DNA of 64,000 nt from Schistosoma mansoni (lineage: Eukaryota > Platyhelminthes > Trematoda > Strigeidida > Schistosomatidae). The stretch covers positions 2,714,775-2,778,774 of the forward strand of contig NC_031496.1 of assembly GCF_000237925.1 (NCBI RefSeq). Direction: 5' to 3'. Positions 41,708-55,500 of this stretch are shown piece by piece (positions within the stretch are counted from its first letter, which is position 1; each line of letters begins with the position of its first letter). The notes under the pieces were generated by a model. It had not been told where the DNA came from, did not search any database, and was given only the letters and a program-made list of their open reading frames with translations. The translations under genes and the position numbers were made by a program.

Positions 41708-44150
41708 AGGTCCTGTTACAACAAATGAATCCTCAGACTGACATTTCTTGTTGAACGATATACTTTAGGCTAACTGTGTCCACGACAACCGAGCAAAAGC
41801 TGCTGTGTGGTTGTTCGCGATTGTATAGAGTACGTGCCTTAAACTTGTATGGTGGTAATATGTAATCATTGGAACCACCAACCTCAATAAAATTACGGAG
41901 TTCACTATCAGTTCCCAAATGAACGGTATTTTACAGACCAACTTAATGTGTACAGTTTTGTCACCATTGGAGCATTAGGCATGGCAACTACACATATATC
42001 CCGTAAATTCAGTTTATCGCATGAAAAACATCTATCAGACTTGTACTCACCCATGTACACTTCTTTGAGATTCTTAATCAAATCATTTCATTTATTATCA
42101 TGAAAATGGAGATTATCGTTATTAATTCACTTGTCGTTATGACTATGAGCATGAAATGAACTATATAAACTACGTGATATACTCAAAGTCTTTGTCTCTT
42201 TGAGTGTTAATTTATGTATTGCTTTATATTAATGCATGCAGTCACCGTATCCCTTAATGGGCATTATGGTGTTTTGATGAGTTCTGTTACAATTCTTAAG
42301 ACTTTGACTCCGTGATTTGTTGATCATCCACCTGGACAAAAAAAACGTTTATTAAACTCGCGTTTGACGGCTGGGTTCCGTATTTTGAGACTAATATCTT
42401 TAACTTTCTGGTTACTCTGAATAACCATTGTGTAAAATTTTACTCCTTTCACATCATTTAGCCATTTAATAGTCTACTTGATCTGTTATCAGACTTTCGA
42501 AAGATTCACAAGAAAGCAAAGTCCATCTATCTGAAAATGAAAGTTTGTAGACATGAGCAGATGGGCAATGATTTTATCATCAACATCCTTTCTAATCATA
42601 AAATCGATTTAAGACCTCTGCGCGTACTACATTATTGAGTCTATATTGGGATGTCTGTCTGACTTTTGAATTAAAGACTCCATAAGGACTCTAATTTAAT
42701 GCTTAAAGTGAGGCAAGTTGACATTCTAGCTAAGTCTTTCTCAGATTGGTCCGAATAATGACATTCAGACTTCAATGAACACAGCTTAACGTATTGTGTT
42801 TGGAATTTGCAGTGAGCGTCTAATCACGTGCAAATGAATTATTTATCAACACCAACGCTGCAGTATTACATATAGCCCATATTGTTCCCGAATATGCCAT
42901 AGATAGCTGCACAATTGACTTTAGAGAACATGGATCCCTACTGGCTACATCTGTGGCAACTAAATCGTCGGAGAAATAAGCCCCGCGTTTGTTAATAAAT
43001 GATTAAGCATTATCTTGATTGATGTTTCAAATAAACAGATGATAATCTTCATTTGCACGTTTACGTTCATATTTTTGCTTTTGGACTACTTTTCATATTG
43101 TTTTGCATTTGATGTTGTAACTTGTGCGTGTTTTAAAAGTGAACCTTGCGCTTAAAGCTATCCCACAATCTGAACAAAAACCTTGTAAAACAAACGCTGC
43201 ACAAACATTTCAAAGGCTAATGAACGACCTTGTAGCTGTAAATAAACCCCCAAAATCAATAGCTCATTAAGTGTTCGACATTGGATGCTGACCACGTTGT
43301 TTAATTGGACTTGTTTAAGTGAAGGCTTTCGGTCATGCATCTGTACCAGATCACGTTTCAACTCGGCGTGGGACACAGCTCCTACGTTCACTAGTCAGCT
43401 TAGAATAAACGTTCCTCGATATATCGATAACGTATCGAATATATATCTTTCCTACCTTTTCTCATCTGACTTCTGATTTCGATTGGCCAGGAAGGTTTCG
43501 AATATAGAAGGTGCTACTGGTAGCTAATTGTCAAGTTAGAATACCAGTCGTATCCTCAACCTACTTCGAGAAATTCGTTTTGCACAAAGGTAAACAGATT
43601 ATTTGTTAATTAGCAGTCTACACTCATGTCCACATCCACAACTTGTGAAGGCAGTGTTAAAACAGACGGACAAATAAAAATGAACATACGTCAATGTTAC
43701 GTTGTTTTCGAAGTTTAAACTTTGGAATTTCTCGAACACACAGTAGGCCTGGAAGAAAATGGACTATTCGAAAAATTGAAGGACAAACCATATATAAAGT
43801 ACAGAAACACAATTGGGAAGTTCTCCAGGTTTTTGAAGTCGTTATCCCATACCTGGTTGTTCACAGCTAATCCAGCCACTGATATATCCCTCCAACGTAA
43901 AACAGAGTCCGTTTTGCTATTCAGTCTCTGAAGAAGTGGCTAACACTGAGTCACGAAATGTCAGAAAATTTAATTTTTCCACTCATTGGGATATTACAAA
44001 CATATTAATTTATTTATAGAGTCTGTTTAAGCTATTAAACAGCTTAAGAATAACTAGCTTAAGAATGTAACCTAACGTATCTAACGTATTTAACTACTTT
44101 TGTGATTCGAATCGTTCTGCAGCGAGATGTAATGTCAAACTAATAAACGT
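41708..44150. other. No recognised gene
   Basis: Longest unexplained stretch in the window. Short open pieces at 43391-43158 (-) and 43722-43931 (+) show no familiar motif. The sequence after 43931 (TCACGAAATGTCAGAAAATT) is like that seen after retroelement coding ends, but no family can be named. Confidence 0.35.
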
Positions 44151-44159
44151 TAGATACAT

Positions 44160-44996
44160 GATGCATCTACTGGGATACAAATGGATGTTTCGATGTCCTG
44201 GTGTACGAGTACATTTGCCTTAGCCATAAGTTCTTTAACTTTGAGGAATGCTTATTTCTCGTTGTCGTCCAAAATGATGAGCCTTGCATTTCTAAGAAGC
44301 TGGTCAATTGAGGATTTCATAAGAGACACGTAATTTGGTATGAACCGTCGATAGAAATTTGCTAGGCCATTGAATTTACGTAATTGCATGACTGTGGTCG
44401 GTTCTGGGTAATCCAGAATTGCCGTAGCTGTCAAACCGTGAATGCGTGGCAATGGGTAAAGGACGGGGGTAGTTTTATATTCAGTCAGCAAATAGTCACC
44501 ATTTGGACATCAATCGTTGCTGTTCTTTTTGGAGACCATGTGAAAGAACGACACCCATGGGCTGTTCGATTACTGAATGACTCCTATGTCCATCGTGAGG
44601 TGGAATTCATTTTTAGGCAACCTCCGCTCTTCGGGAGCTAGTCGGAGAGCTTTTGAGGATACAGGTGGTCTTGTAGTCGTGATCTCCGGTTACTTACGGC
44701 AGTTTTGGTCGCGTTTGGTATGGTTTGGAGTACATGTCGAGTACCCGCCGATAGTATGGATTGATATGATGATCAGAAGTATTTGAATTGTAGTATGAAC
44801 TAGTAATCCCCGGAATAAAGCAATGTAGTCAAGAAGTATTAGATGAGCCCGAACGAATGTATTGTATTTTTGAATTCAAATTACAACAGTCATCAATACT
44901 AAGAAGTCATTGATTTATTTAAACATCACAATTGATTACATGCTAAAGTGACTAAGGATAATATATAACCGGAAAAGGAAGTTACACAAACAGGTA
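44160..44996 (-). mobile_element. Fossil Ty3/gypsy fragment: pol piece next to gag start
   Basis: On -, a reverse-transcriptase/RNase H junction region ([35 protein letters not shown]) and a preceding RT palm piece occupy about 44760-44160. The adjacent 44996-44760 repeats the leader and gag start of the 46731 copy. Most of gag and the rest of pol are absent. Broken; identified from the diagnostic [15 protein letters not shown] block. Confidence 0.75.
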
Positions 44997-45196
44997 NNNN
45001 NNNNNNNNNNNNNNNNNNNNNNNNNNNNNNNNNNNNNNNNNNNNNNNNNNNNNNNNNNNNNNNNNNNNNNNNNNNNNNNNNNNNNNNNNNNNNNNNNNNN
45101 NNNNNNNNNNNNNNNNNNNNNNNNNNNNNNNNNNNNNNNNNNNNNNNNNNNNNNNNNNNNNNNNNNNNNNNNNNNNNNNNNNNNNNNNNNNNNNNN
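44997..45196. other. Assembly gap, 200 N
   Basis: Exactly 200 unknown bases, a conventional placeholder length. The base string just left of the gap (GGAAAAGGAAGTTACACAAA) recurs at 46876-46895, so the gap falls where repeated element ends would collapse. Confidence 0.98.
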
Positions 45197-46910
45197 GTTT
45201 TAGCCAATATGACATTTCCAATTTGCAGTATCTTCTCAAATCTTACGCATCGACTACTGTATGTGAGTATTTGGGAATAAACACTGATATATGATTTGAG
45301 GTATTCCATCATGTGACTTAGTTTTGATCAAAAATCATGATACATATACTTTTTGTTATTCATATTAGAATATACAGATGGATATGCATTGATATATGTA
45401 ATTAACACATGTGATTCAACTAGGCTTGATTCACCTGCGAAACAATCGAATAGAAAACATTCATCTGCCTCATATTCATTAGGATAATCTTGGACTTGAT
45501 TTGGATTCTCTGTCTGTGCAAACTTCACTTCTGGGCAAACTCGTCCTCTGGTTGCTTCGGGAAATTTCGCTATCCCATCTGATTCATCGTACCACTGACT
45601 AAGGATTCTACTCGAAACACATTGTTCGTGAGAATATGCAACATCTGATACAAGAACATCAGAAATATGACTAGAATTCGACTCATTAGGAACATATTTG
45701 TCACATTCATTAGGAATATCATCAGAGATAAATTGATTGTGAGGACCACTGACACTTGATATGATATCAGAATTCGATTCTTCTGAAATATTTTCCACAA
45801 ATTGATTAAGAGTTTCATTAGGTAATGGATCATCAGGGAATTCAACATCTACCATGACTGAATTTGGTTTTTGATCATGATTTGACTCATTTAACATTCT
45901 ATTCTCAGAGTTGTAAGAAATTCCATCAGAAGTATGTGAATTATTACGACAAACCATATCTGGTTCAATATCTTGAGAAATCCGATAAGTTTGTTGGTTA
46001 AAAATTTTTGTCTCACAGTGATTCTGAGTTTCATTTAACTCTGGACTGCTATGTGACGTTATACCACTTCTAAATAAAGATAACTGATCATTAGAAGCAT
46101 CCATCTTAGCATTACTTTCAGCGAAATGAACCATGGTATTACAAACTGACTGAATGTGCCCAGTTATACCACATTTAAAGCATTTAGAATTACGAAATAT
46201 ACATGAATTACATGGATGAAACTTGCCGCAGAACATGCATTTACTAAACTTGTGCTCATCATCATGGACTGTTTCACAACTCAATGAAGTATTATCTGAA
46301 TAAATTTGATTACGCATCGAACTGCGACGACTTATTAAAAAAGTGGAGTTCCTGAAGTTCTTGCGAGACATTTTATGTGATTTTTCTCTCTTACCGCATC
46401 CGGAATTTGTATACTTTACATGATCCAACAGTAGTTGCTTGAGAGTTGCATAGGGGAGTGAAATCGGTTTGTCTGGAAGTGCCAAAATCTTTATAAGGCT
46501 GTATGCTTCTTTCCCAATGAATGTAAGGAAATGGGCCACAATATTAAAATCCTCATCATCTTCCTTGGTCATAGCCCAGATTTCGAACCTCTCCATGTAC
46601 TCCTCAAAAGCATTAAAACCTGAATTTGTATCCAACCGTTCTATTACAGGCTCAATCGCGACGCCACTGTGATGTTTAAAAGTATTTGAATTATAGTATA
46701 AACTAGCGATACCAACAATAACGCAATTCAATCAAGAAGTATTCGATGAGCCCGAACGAATGTATTGTATTTGGAATTCAAAATTACAACGGTCATCAAT
46801 ACTAAGAAGTCATTGATTTATTTAAACATCACAATTGATTACATGCTTAAGTGACTAAGGATAATATATAACCGGAAAAGGAAGTTACACAAACAGGTAA
46901 ATTAGTATTT
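45197..46910 (-). mobile_element. Ty3/gypsy-type gag, longest copy (46731-45328)
   Basis: A single open segment of 467 codons on -. It has a capsid-like N-terminal region ([17 protein letters not shown]), then a paired zinc-knuckle region at about residues 165-200 ([27 protein letters not shown]), then an acidic Ser/Asn-rich tail. The leader 46732-46910 is repeated left of the assembly gap and may be LTR or leader. Pol is absent on this side. Treated as a fossil; which named schistosome family (Boudicca- or Saci-like) it belongs to is not settled. Confidence 0.8.
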
Positions 46911-46939
46911 CCGTCTACTAACCACTACGTGTCGTCCCC

Positions 46940-48330
46940 ACTCAGTGCACAGAAACACAGTATTTCCTCTCTCACTCCAAAAGGATAAGGACACTCTGGA
47001 ATGTATCCAATGGTGAACCACAAAATGAATTAGAAGACTCACTTAAGTCTTATAAAGAGCGCTTTCAACCACCAAACCTTTACCTATTAGAGTACAGCAA
47101 TCTTAGAGGTGACCTTCTCATAACTTACAGTACCCCAAACACTTCTAGGTAACCCCTTAAACACCTGCTTAAGCTTAGTCCCAACATAAACCATAGGGGT
47201 TACATCTAGAAACCTACAACACAACACAGTAGAATGGACTGTAGATACACCTCAGGGCTCAATAATAGGACCTCTTCTTTTCTTGATTTACATAAGCGAT
47301 CTTCCTCAACAAGTTTCATCTGACTTATTGCTTTTTGCTGATGATGTGAAACTTTGGAGAGAGATACGTTGCCATATGGATATACTAGTACTTCAGGGGG
47401 ATCTGACCCGACTTTAAAGTTGGGCAGAAGACAACGGACTTACCTTCAACACTTCAAAGTGCAAAGTAGCCCACCTGCGACATGTTGCAGACTATAGTTA
47501 CAACTTAAGTAACTCCTCTCTAGAAGTTTCCCAAGTCGAAAAAAATCGGAGCGTTGGTAACCTACGACCTGAAGTCGTTCGCTAACTGTGACAAAAACGC
47601 CTTTCACAGCAAACCTTGAACTGGTAACATTGAAGCTCATTTTTGGCCAGTTTGACGGTAGAACCTTCCACATAATCTTCAACAGTTTTATTCGTCCCCA
47701 TTTGGAGTACGGAAACATAGTATTTCCTCCCTCTCTCCAAAAGGATAAGGACACTCTGGAACATTTCCAACGTTGAGCCACGAAATCAGTTCGTGGACTC
47801 AAGTTCAAACCTTACGAAGAGCGCCTCCAACCACTTAACCTTTACCCGTTAGAGTACAGGCGTCTTAGAGGTGGCCTTTCTATGACTTACAGTATCCTTA
47901 ACACTTCTGGTCATCCCCTTAAACATCTTCTTAAGCTTAGTCACAACACTAACCTCAGAGGTAACACCCAGAAACAGGAGACCCAACATAGCAGAACAGA
48001 CTGAAGACACAAGTTCTACTCTGTAAGAGTTGTCAAATGCTGGAATTCGCTGCCGACTGAGCTAGTCCAAGCGACCTCCCAGGAGTCCTTTAAGAGGAAA
48101 CTTGACTTATTCTTAAGGACTAAGGATAACATATTATTGTGATTTACCAAATTCTTTTTTTCCTCTATTATCGTTAATATACCTAGGTTTTTGCCTGGAG
48201 GTATTGGTGATCCACTGCTACCAGACACGGAAGCCCGTTAAGCGAAAGCTTCTTCTATTCCGTCCTCAACCATTTGAACCATTTGAACAATCATTCGAAT
48301 CATTTGAACTGGTACGTTGCTCTGTGTGTT
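46940..48330 (+). mobile_element. CR1-group LINE 3' half, rearranged
   Basis: Contains RT motifs PQGSIIGPLLFLIYISDLPQ (about 47252) and FADDVKLWREI (about 47334), then the NSFIRPHLEYGNIVF block (47683-47727) typical of CR1-group C-termini. The block from LQKDKDTLE onward appears twice (46970 and 47735), showing an internal duplication or nested copies. Many frame changes. The 3' part after 48140 is untranslated. Confidence 0.75.
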
Positions 48331-48339
48331 TACGATAGT

Positions 48340-49515
48340 TTCACATAACTATGTATATAATCAAATTTTTCACCCAACAGGGAGTTGATTTTTGATGACA
48401 TTGTAGCATAAAAATTAAGTGTGGTCCTAGTCTGTGCGACAGAAACAACAAGAAGCGAGTGCAAAGGAATCAGCCGGTTTATATCAGCTCCTCACAAAGA
48501 TATTAGATATACAGGGCCTGATGGTAGTGTACTCAATAATTTCTTAGTTTAATGTGATATCTTTGCTTTTTACACATGGTCTTGATAAGAATATGAGAAT
48601 ACTGTCTGTACTAAATACGAGAAACTCTGGGATCTAGACAATCCTATTGCCTTCACATCAATCTTGATTTTTGGGTTGATATCGATATATCCCATTAGGT
48701 TGTAGAGAGTTACCTAAAAAGATATTGCACCGTCACTCGGGAGTAATTGTTCTTGTGTTTCTGTTGGTCTAGTGAATTTACTTCCCAGAGGCAGCCTAGT
48801 GATATCCACAAGCTGGTTTGCATTCTCCTCACATACACTAATAAAAGCTCTATTTCTCACTTTGTTCACAAATTAATAAAGAAGAGATATGAACAGAAAA
48901 TCAATGTCCTTCTCTGGTTAGGTATTTTCAAAATAATGCAGTTTACAACTAATTGATCACTTAGTAGTAACCAAGTTCGAGTTTGTCTGATCGTTCAGCG
49001 ATCATCGGATTCTAATGAAGAAGTCACAATTTGGTTACCAGTCCAAGTGACATGAAGTCTAAAATCACCTTTTAAAAAAGAGTAAGTTCACTTAGACTGT
49101 AATGTAGCATGATATCTTATGATGAGTCCACACAAATATGATAGATTTTTCCGTAGCAATGACTTGGTGATGGTTTGTGTGAATAGATTTACATAACGTT
49201 TATTGTCCTGAACTAACTTCAATTGAAAAATTATTGGCGAACATAAATCATAAAAAGCATTAAATCATAGGAGTACTGATATATTGCTTAACGCGTTTTT
49301 CGTAAATTAATTGGATTACTGATAACGAACCTTCATATTTAGAAGTGTAAGACTTTTTCTGATAAGGTTTGTTTGTTGTTTCAACCGGTCATTTCAAGGA
49401 TAGGTAACAAACTAATCATCCAAAGATGAACCAATATGTTTATTTCTGCCATGTAATGATAATTAAAGTTGTATTTGCTTCTTTTAGTTTGTTTTTGTGC
49501 TTGGACTCGAAGCTC
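48340..49515. other. No recognised gene; IBA57 upstream region
   Basis: AT-rich, without identified repeat. It should hold the IBA57 promoter. An AG after a pyrimidine run (TTTGCTTCTTTTAG, about 49486) could be a trans- or cis-splice acceptor just before the start codon. Confidence 0.35.
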
Positions 49516-52500
49516 ATGATCGTTTTCGGAAATTCTCTTCGTGCCAGTCATTTTACTTTTCCTAAACGTTTGCTGAGTATAAGTCAATTAAAAGAAAGAA
49601 GTCTTATATGCGTTCATGGCACGTCAGCCGATGAGTTTTTACAAGGACTTATAACAAATGATATCAAGTCTATAAACCAACCTAATTCATTCATGTATTC
49701 ATTGTTTCTCAACTCGAAGGTATATTTCACTGAATTTCCTTCTTGTCAGATATAAGATTTTCCATTATATATTCTAGGGTCGAGTTCTAACTGATGCATT
49801 CATCTATCATACTAATCGTTTATCAGCTAATCAGTCTGATTACCTTGTTGAAGTTGACGTCAGTTGCGTACCTAATCTGGTTAAACACTTAAAGCAGTAT
49901 AATTTACGTGGAAAAGTATGTTTCACTTCAGTGTTATTTGCTATATTTTTCATTGCTTTAATATGATTTAAAAGTCGATTGCATGGATTCTTTGATCATG
50001 TTATTTGACGGGAGTATTTATGGTCAATTATAGTGTTTGATGTTGATTTAACAGTATTTGTGATTTAGAAATATTACGCACATAGGTTATGTATAATTTT
50101 GATTCACGACTGCTCTACCTAATTTTATATTTGATTACGCCACGGTGGCTGAAAAGTTCGACTTCCTGCCACTTTGGCTTAAGCAACCAGGCAGTTTCAC
50201 AACTCCTAACACTTAAATTGCACCTCATGACTAAGTACCTGGTTAGTGAGTTATTAACTTCACTTACCTCGTGTACCTAACCAGGCCTGATATAAAAGCA
50301 ATGCTCGAAGTCTAAAAGAATAAAAGTAAGCTCGTTTATCTTTTGCCGGATAATGCTACCTTCAGTACGAGCAAGATACCTGTCTAATTATCGTGGGGTG
50401 TGTGCTGTGCAGAGGCTTAGTTTCTGTTACTTATTGGCTGTGGAAAATAGCCTTTGGAAGTAATAGATATGCGTAAGTTGCTAGTGTTTGGTGGTAAGTT
50501 TTTTTGAAGCACTGGTCGCATTTAGTGAAACCTCCGGGTAAGTAGCGCACAGACATAGGGCGGTGTGGATAAGTTTGATATATCGATTGACAAGATTGTA
50601 GACCTTTTCCTAAAGACTACTAACTTCCTATATGGGGATCGCAATGAAATTGAAGTTTATGGTTTCATTTGTAGTACAATCTAATCTTAAATGAAATATG
50701 TTAATATAGATGCATTCAACTCTTCACAATGTACATTGTAAATACATTCTTATTCAAGAAGGCTTATATATTTTGTTCTCCACTGGTAATCATACGCACA
50801 AACCCACCCGGTTTAGTTACTCCGATAATGTAGAGTAATTGTAGAGTAAACGTAACTCGATTCTTAGTATGGATATATGTACTTCTAATTCATCTAAATA
50901 TATTGTCCCACATGTTCATTTTCTTATTTACCGTCTCAAAGTTTAATAATTAGGACTATACATACTGAGATACTAAGTTTCGATATACACCGACCTTCTT
51001 TAATTGGCTATTCAAATTTTTTACCTTAAAATTTTTAAAAAAATCCATTAAAAGTTCATTTTTTTAATCGTAAATAACATTTGTCCAGGTTAAGATAGAC
51101 GCCGACTTATCAGTGTATCCTTGGGTCGCTATGCCGACATCAAGACACTCGAATCAACTGAATAATTATGAAGCATGGTCGCCAGTGAATTCACTTGATA
51201 TTAGTGATCAAAAACAATTGATATTTTTCGCTTCAGATCCTAGGGGTATATCTGGTTGGTCTGGACGCATACTATCAACATCGAATACAAATGGTAATTA
51301 TTTTGTTTGCATACCCTTCTTTGTGATAGTTTATTCTAAGTGTTTGGCAAATTTGTGTAACTGGACAACTCTGTTGGTACCACGAGTGACAGGTATCTAC
51401 TATGGCGAAATTCACATGCGATTGACGTTAATCTTAGGACACTTGACGACATAGATACGTAGGTTTAGCTTGAGTTAAAGTAATATCGAAACTAAGGTCT
51501 GGTACTCCGTTTAGATGACAGCGGTGACCGATTGGCGGTATTGAAATGCTCTGTTTGTGTTACTCCAGCAACTTTTAAACCAAATTTTGCGTTCGGACGT
51601 TGGGACATGGATATAGATGAAGAGGTGGTTTGTTTTGAACATGGTGCATGAAGCAAAGAATGTTTTGTAGATCACTAACGTAGATGATCTATGTTGAATG
51701 ATTGGTGGCCTACTCGAGTTAGACGGGAACGGTGTGACCAACAGTTAACTTCGAAGTCACACTTCGCGGTCAGCATCTAACGTGGTCTAACCCTTCGTCG
51801 TATCAAATATTCTATTGCTGCTTTGAAGACCGTATAACACAAAGGACGTTATGACAGATATATATTAATCAGATTAGGTACAAGCGAAGGTGTGACCACC
51901 ACTGCATGGGCCAGTCCATGGCGTACGATTAATTGGTGCGCGTTGGTTGTCCTCGACCATGACGGAGATCGATGAACTATTCGATATTCAGTGACTCAAA
52001 TACCTGGTAATTTGGCTAGGTCTCTGTGATATTTTGTTGGCCCTACAAGTTGTTTTGGATTTGGATAAGGTGGTCTGTTGCAGTATACTAGATGAATTCT
52101 CAGTGATTGAGTAGTTCAGTAGTCTTATAAGATCTGGGTAATTGTTCAGAATTGAGACCATTTACAATCTTGTTCATTTCTTAATGCCATATCGTATCAA
52201 TTTTTTCTCTTAAACATGTAAAATGTCATATCTATTGGTGCTTTCAAATTGATCAGGATTTTATTTTCTAAATTGAATAGATGGTCAGTCGACAAAGCAT
52301 AGTACAAATTACTAATTTTAATCCAGATGTGTGACTTCAGTTCCTTTGTTCTCCAGCTCACGTTATCGTTACCATAGATGAAATCATGAGTCAATTGAAG
52401 CTAGACCACCAAGAAAAACCTGGAAGCACTGGACGGCCGTTTCGTCCTATTATGAGACTTCTCAGCAGTGCGCATCCACGATCCCGCACTCGCGAGATTT

Positions 52501-55500
52501 GAACCCAGGACCTACCAGTCTCGCGTCAGAGCACTTAACCGAATCTCCATGGTGGTCTAGCTTCAATTGAATCATGATTTTATCTATGAAAAATACTGAA
52601 ATCTCCACAAAACCCCTTCTGATTATCGTTATCAGTCGCTGATAGTCGTATGATTTTTTATGAAGCTTTTCTATTCTCATTCCATTTCTTTCTCCTTATT
52701 TCACAGTCACTAGTATTTTCCCATCATGCAACACAAAACCACTTGATATAAACCTGTATCATAATGCACGTTGGGAATTGGGCTTACCAGAAGGTATTAA
52801 AGAGTTCATTACCAGTGATACACTACCGTTCGAAGCGAATGCTGATTTGTCCGGTGGAGTTAGCTTTTCCAAAGGATGTTATATTGGTCAAGAGTTGACA
52901 GCACGTACACACTTTACAGGAGTTATTCGGCGAAGATATGTACCAATTAAAATAGTGTCGATGGGGAATATTGATGCTTTAAAAACATCAATTAGTTTAA
53001 AGTGAGTTTAAAGTTATTTATCTCGATATTTCATAGCTTGTATTCCTTGATCTCAATGCAATTACGGTTTTTGTGATGCGTTTGGTTGTCCATAAAAACC
53101 ATAACCTCTCAGAACGATGGCACAGTCAACTTCCAAGTTAGACCTGATATTGTTTTCGCTAATAAGATATTGAACGTCAAATGTTTATAATGTCATCTCG
53201 TATCTCCTTGATAAAGTTTCATAGTTAGATTCAATGATTCCTTGTTTACCTTAGTGTTATAACTTGTGATCGCCTGTATGTTCTGTTAATTTATAACGTG
53301 ATAATATCGCCAATTAGAGAGCAGTGAATTATCGATCGGATCAATGACACACGAAACCGGTACGAGCAGTCTAGAGTACTTGTCGGTGCTGCTTTCTGCC
53401 TAGCCCAACCAATTAAGTCCAGAAACACCAATAACAGCCTCTGCAATATGAATCATTACTCTCAAACCTACTGGGTTTATATACCAATCAAACAGACCAC
53501 ATCGTACCATAAAATAGGAAACAACATTTGTACAAGATTTAGCCAAAAGTGGCTTTGAATATGGGAGGCAGTAATTAATAGACTGGAGATAACTCAAGAA
53601 TAGTAAATCTTATAATAACAGTTCATAGTTCGAAATAAAGCTTATAATAAAGGGAACATGAATATGAATAGTTAAGTTACTTAACGCAGGGTATTAGGGA
53701 ATGATGGTAAATCAGTTGATGAGGTCATGAATCTTTATCAACTGAGATGGTTGAGCCACGTGTTACCTATGCCTGAACACCGATTGCCACGACGCGCTAT
53801 GCTGACTAGTATTGGCAATGGTTGGAAGAGAGTTAGGGATGGCCGAACCAAAACGTGGCATCAGAGCTTGATGTCACCAACTTCTAGTCTGAGCCATGTT
53901 GATAGATGCAAATTACTTGGTTGGGGTCCACGTGACTATCGTAAACAATGGTTGGAGACTGTGGGTGACATGGCTCAGAATCGATCACAATGGCATAGGT
54001 GTATACACTCTTTATCTTCCCTAAAACCGCGAGATTAAAATTGCTTCATATCTTTCTTTCTTCCTGTACTATCTTTACATACAATCTTTGATTTATATAT
54101 TACCATCACTAAATTAACTATTTCTATGAATCCGGTGTTCATCTTGTTGTGCTAATGAGTAAGGTATGGCAACTTGGACTGATGCATATATGTGCCTGGT
54201 CCTACGTTGTAGCTGACTGACTTAGCTTTATTCATTATTATATTTTTGGTACAATATAGAATTCTCAGCACAAAGTATTTCAACAAGTTTCAGTTTCTTA
54301 TCTGTTGATTGAGCCTGACGATATATATTGACTGATTACCAATTAGATGTTAACAGTTCAGGAATCGACATTTGAATAATGTTCATTGTTTTCGATGTAT
54401 ATTGCCAGCAATTACGATGTCTGTGATTATACTCTTTCCTAATTTGTACAGATAAAAGTTTTGAACTTTTCACAAACGCACCTGAATTGATTATGCAATT
54501 AATTGACTTAATATTCTGTTGAAACAAACAAAAGACAGATAACTTGTTGAAATATATAGATGGCAGGAAGTAGTCACCCGGATATTCAAGTAGGCCGCCA
54601 GGGAAGTCCTACTGATTGCCTTCTCGTGGCGGGGGTATTGTTTACGAAATTGAGGATCCAGCTAGGGGAGTTGGAAAACCCTCATTCCAAACCAATGGTG
54701 CATATGGGCTCCAGAATTCTGAGGGAACAAATGGCGTACGAACCAATCGTTGGTGAACGGCTAACATGGGACTGCATCTCCTCACGATGCTCCACTGCCT
54801 TGTGGATCAGACTTTTAGGTCAAAGGCTCCGGGTGTGGCTCCCTAAGAAAACCACCTGATTCAGTTTGGGCACCTGGGCAATATCATAGCCCTCACATAA
54901 TTAAATGAAATGACATTTTTCTGTGTGGCGCATATATATCTGGTGCCTCATTGTACCAATATTTACGTGTTCAAGTAAATAAATAACCACACCCCTAGCC
55001 TTTGACCTACACGTTTGATCCACAAGGCAAGGGCAGCATCTTAAGAATTTCCGGTCCCCGGTTAGCCAGTGATTAAGGATGGGTTCATACTCTATTTGTT
55101 CCCCTAGGATCCTGGAGTCCATGTACACCATTGGTTTGGAATCAGGGTTTTCCAACTCCCCTAGGAGGGTCTTCAATATCCACCAACACGGTTAAAGTTC
55201 AGGGCATTCGCTTTTCGAATTTTATACAAAAGTTCAATATTGGTATGCTGAATCTGATTAGTTAAAGATTTTAAACAAATTTGTTCAGTACAACTGGAAT
55301 TTCAAATGATATTGTCATGAACAAGAACACAAGTGGGAACAATCGAATGTATTTTAATACAAAAATTACAAAACGTCTTAGTAAAATCTGAGATCCATAC
55401 AGTAAATATTTCATTTGCAAAATATCCATCAATCGTCTCGGATTTGATTGTTCTTTCGTTTCCACACAAATCATTCTTTGTTCTCGTTCCCTTTTTCTTC

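Noticed and set aside
49426-49515. Upstream ATG at 49426 as the IBA57 start
   Set aside because: It adds a Tyr/Phe-rich stretch unlike a mitochondrial presequence, and a strong acceptor-like site (CTTCTTTTAG) lies between it and the ATG at 49516. Not excluded completely.
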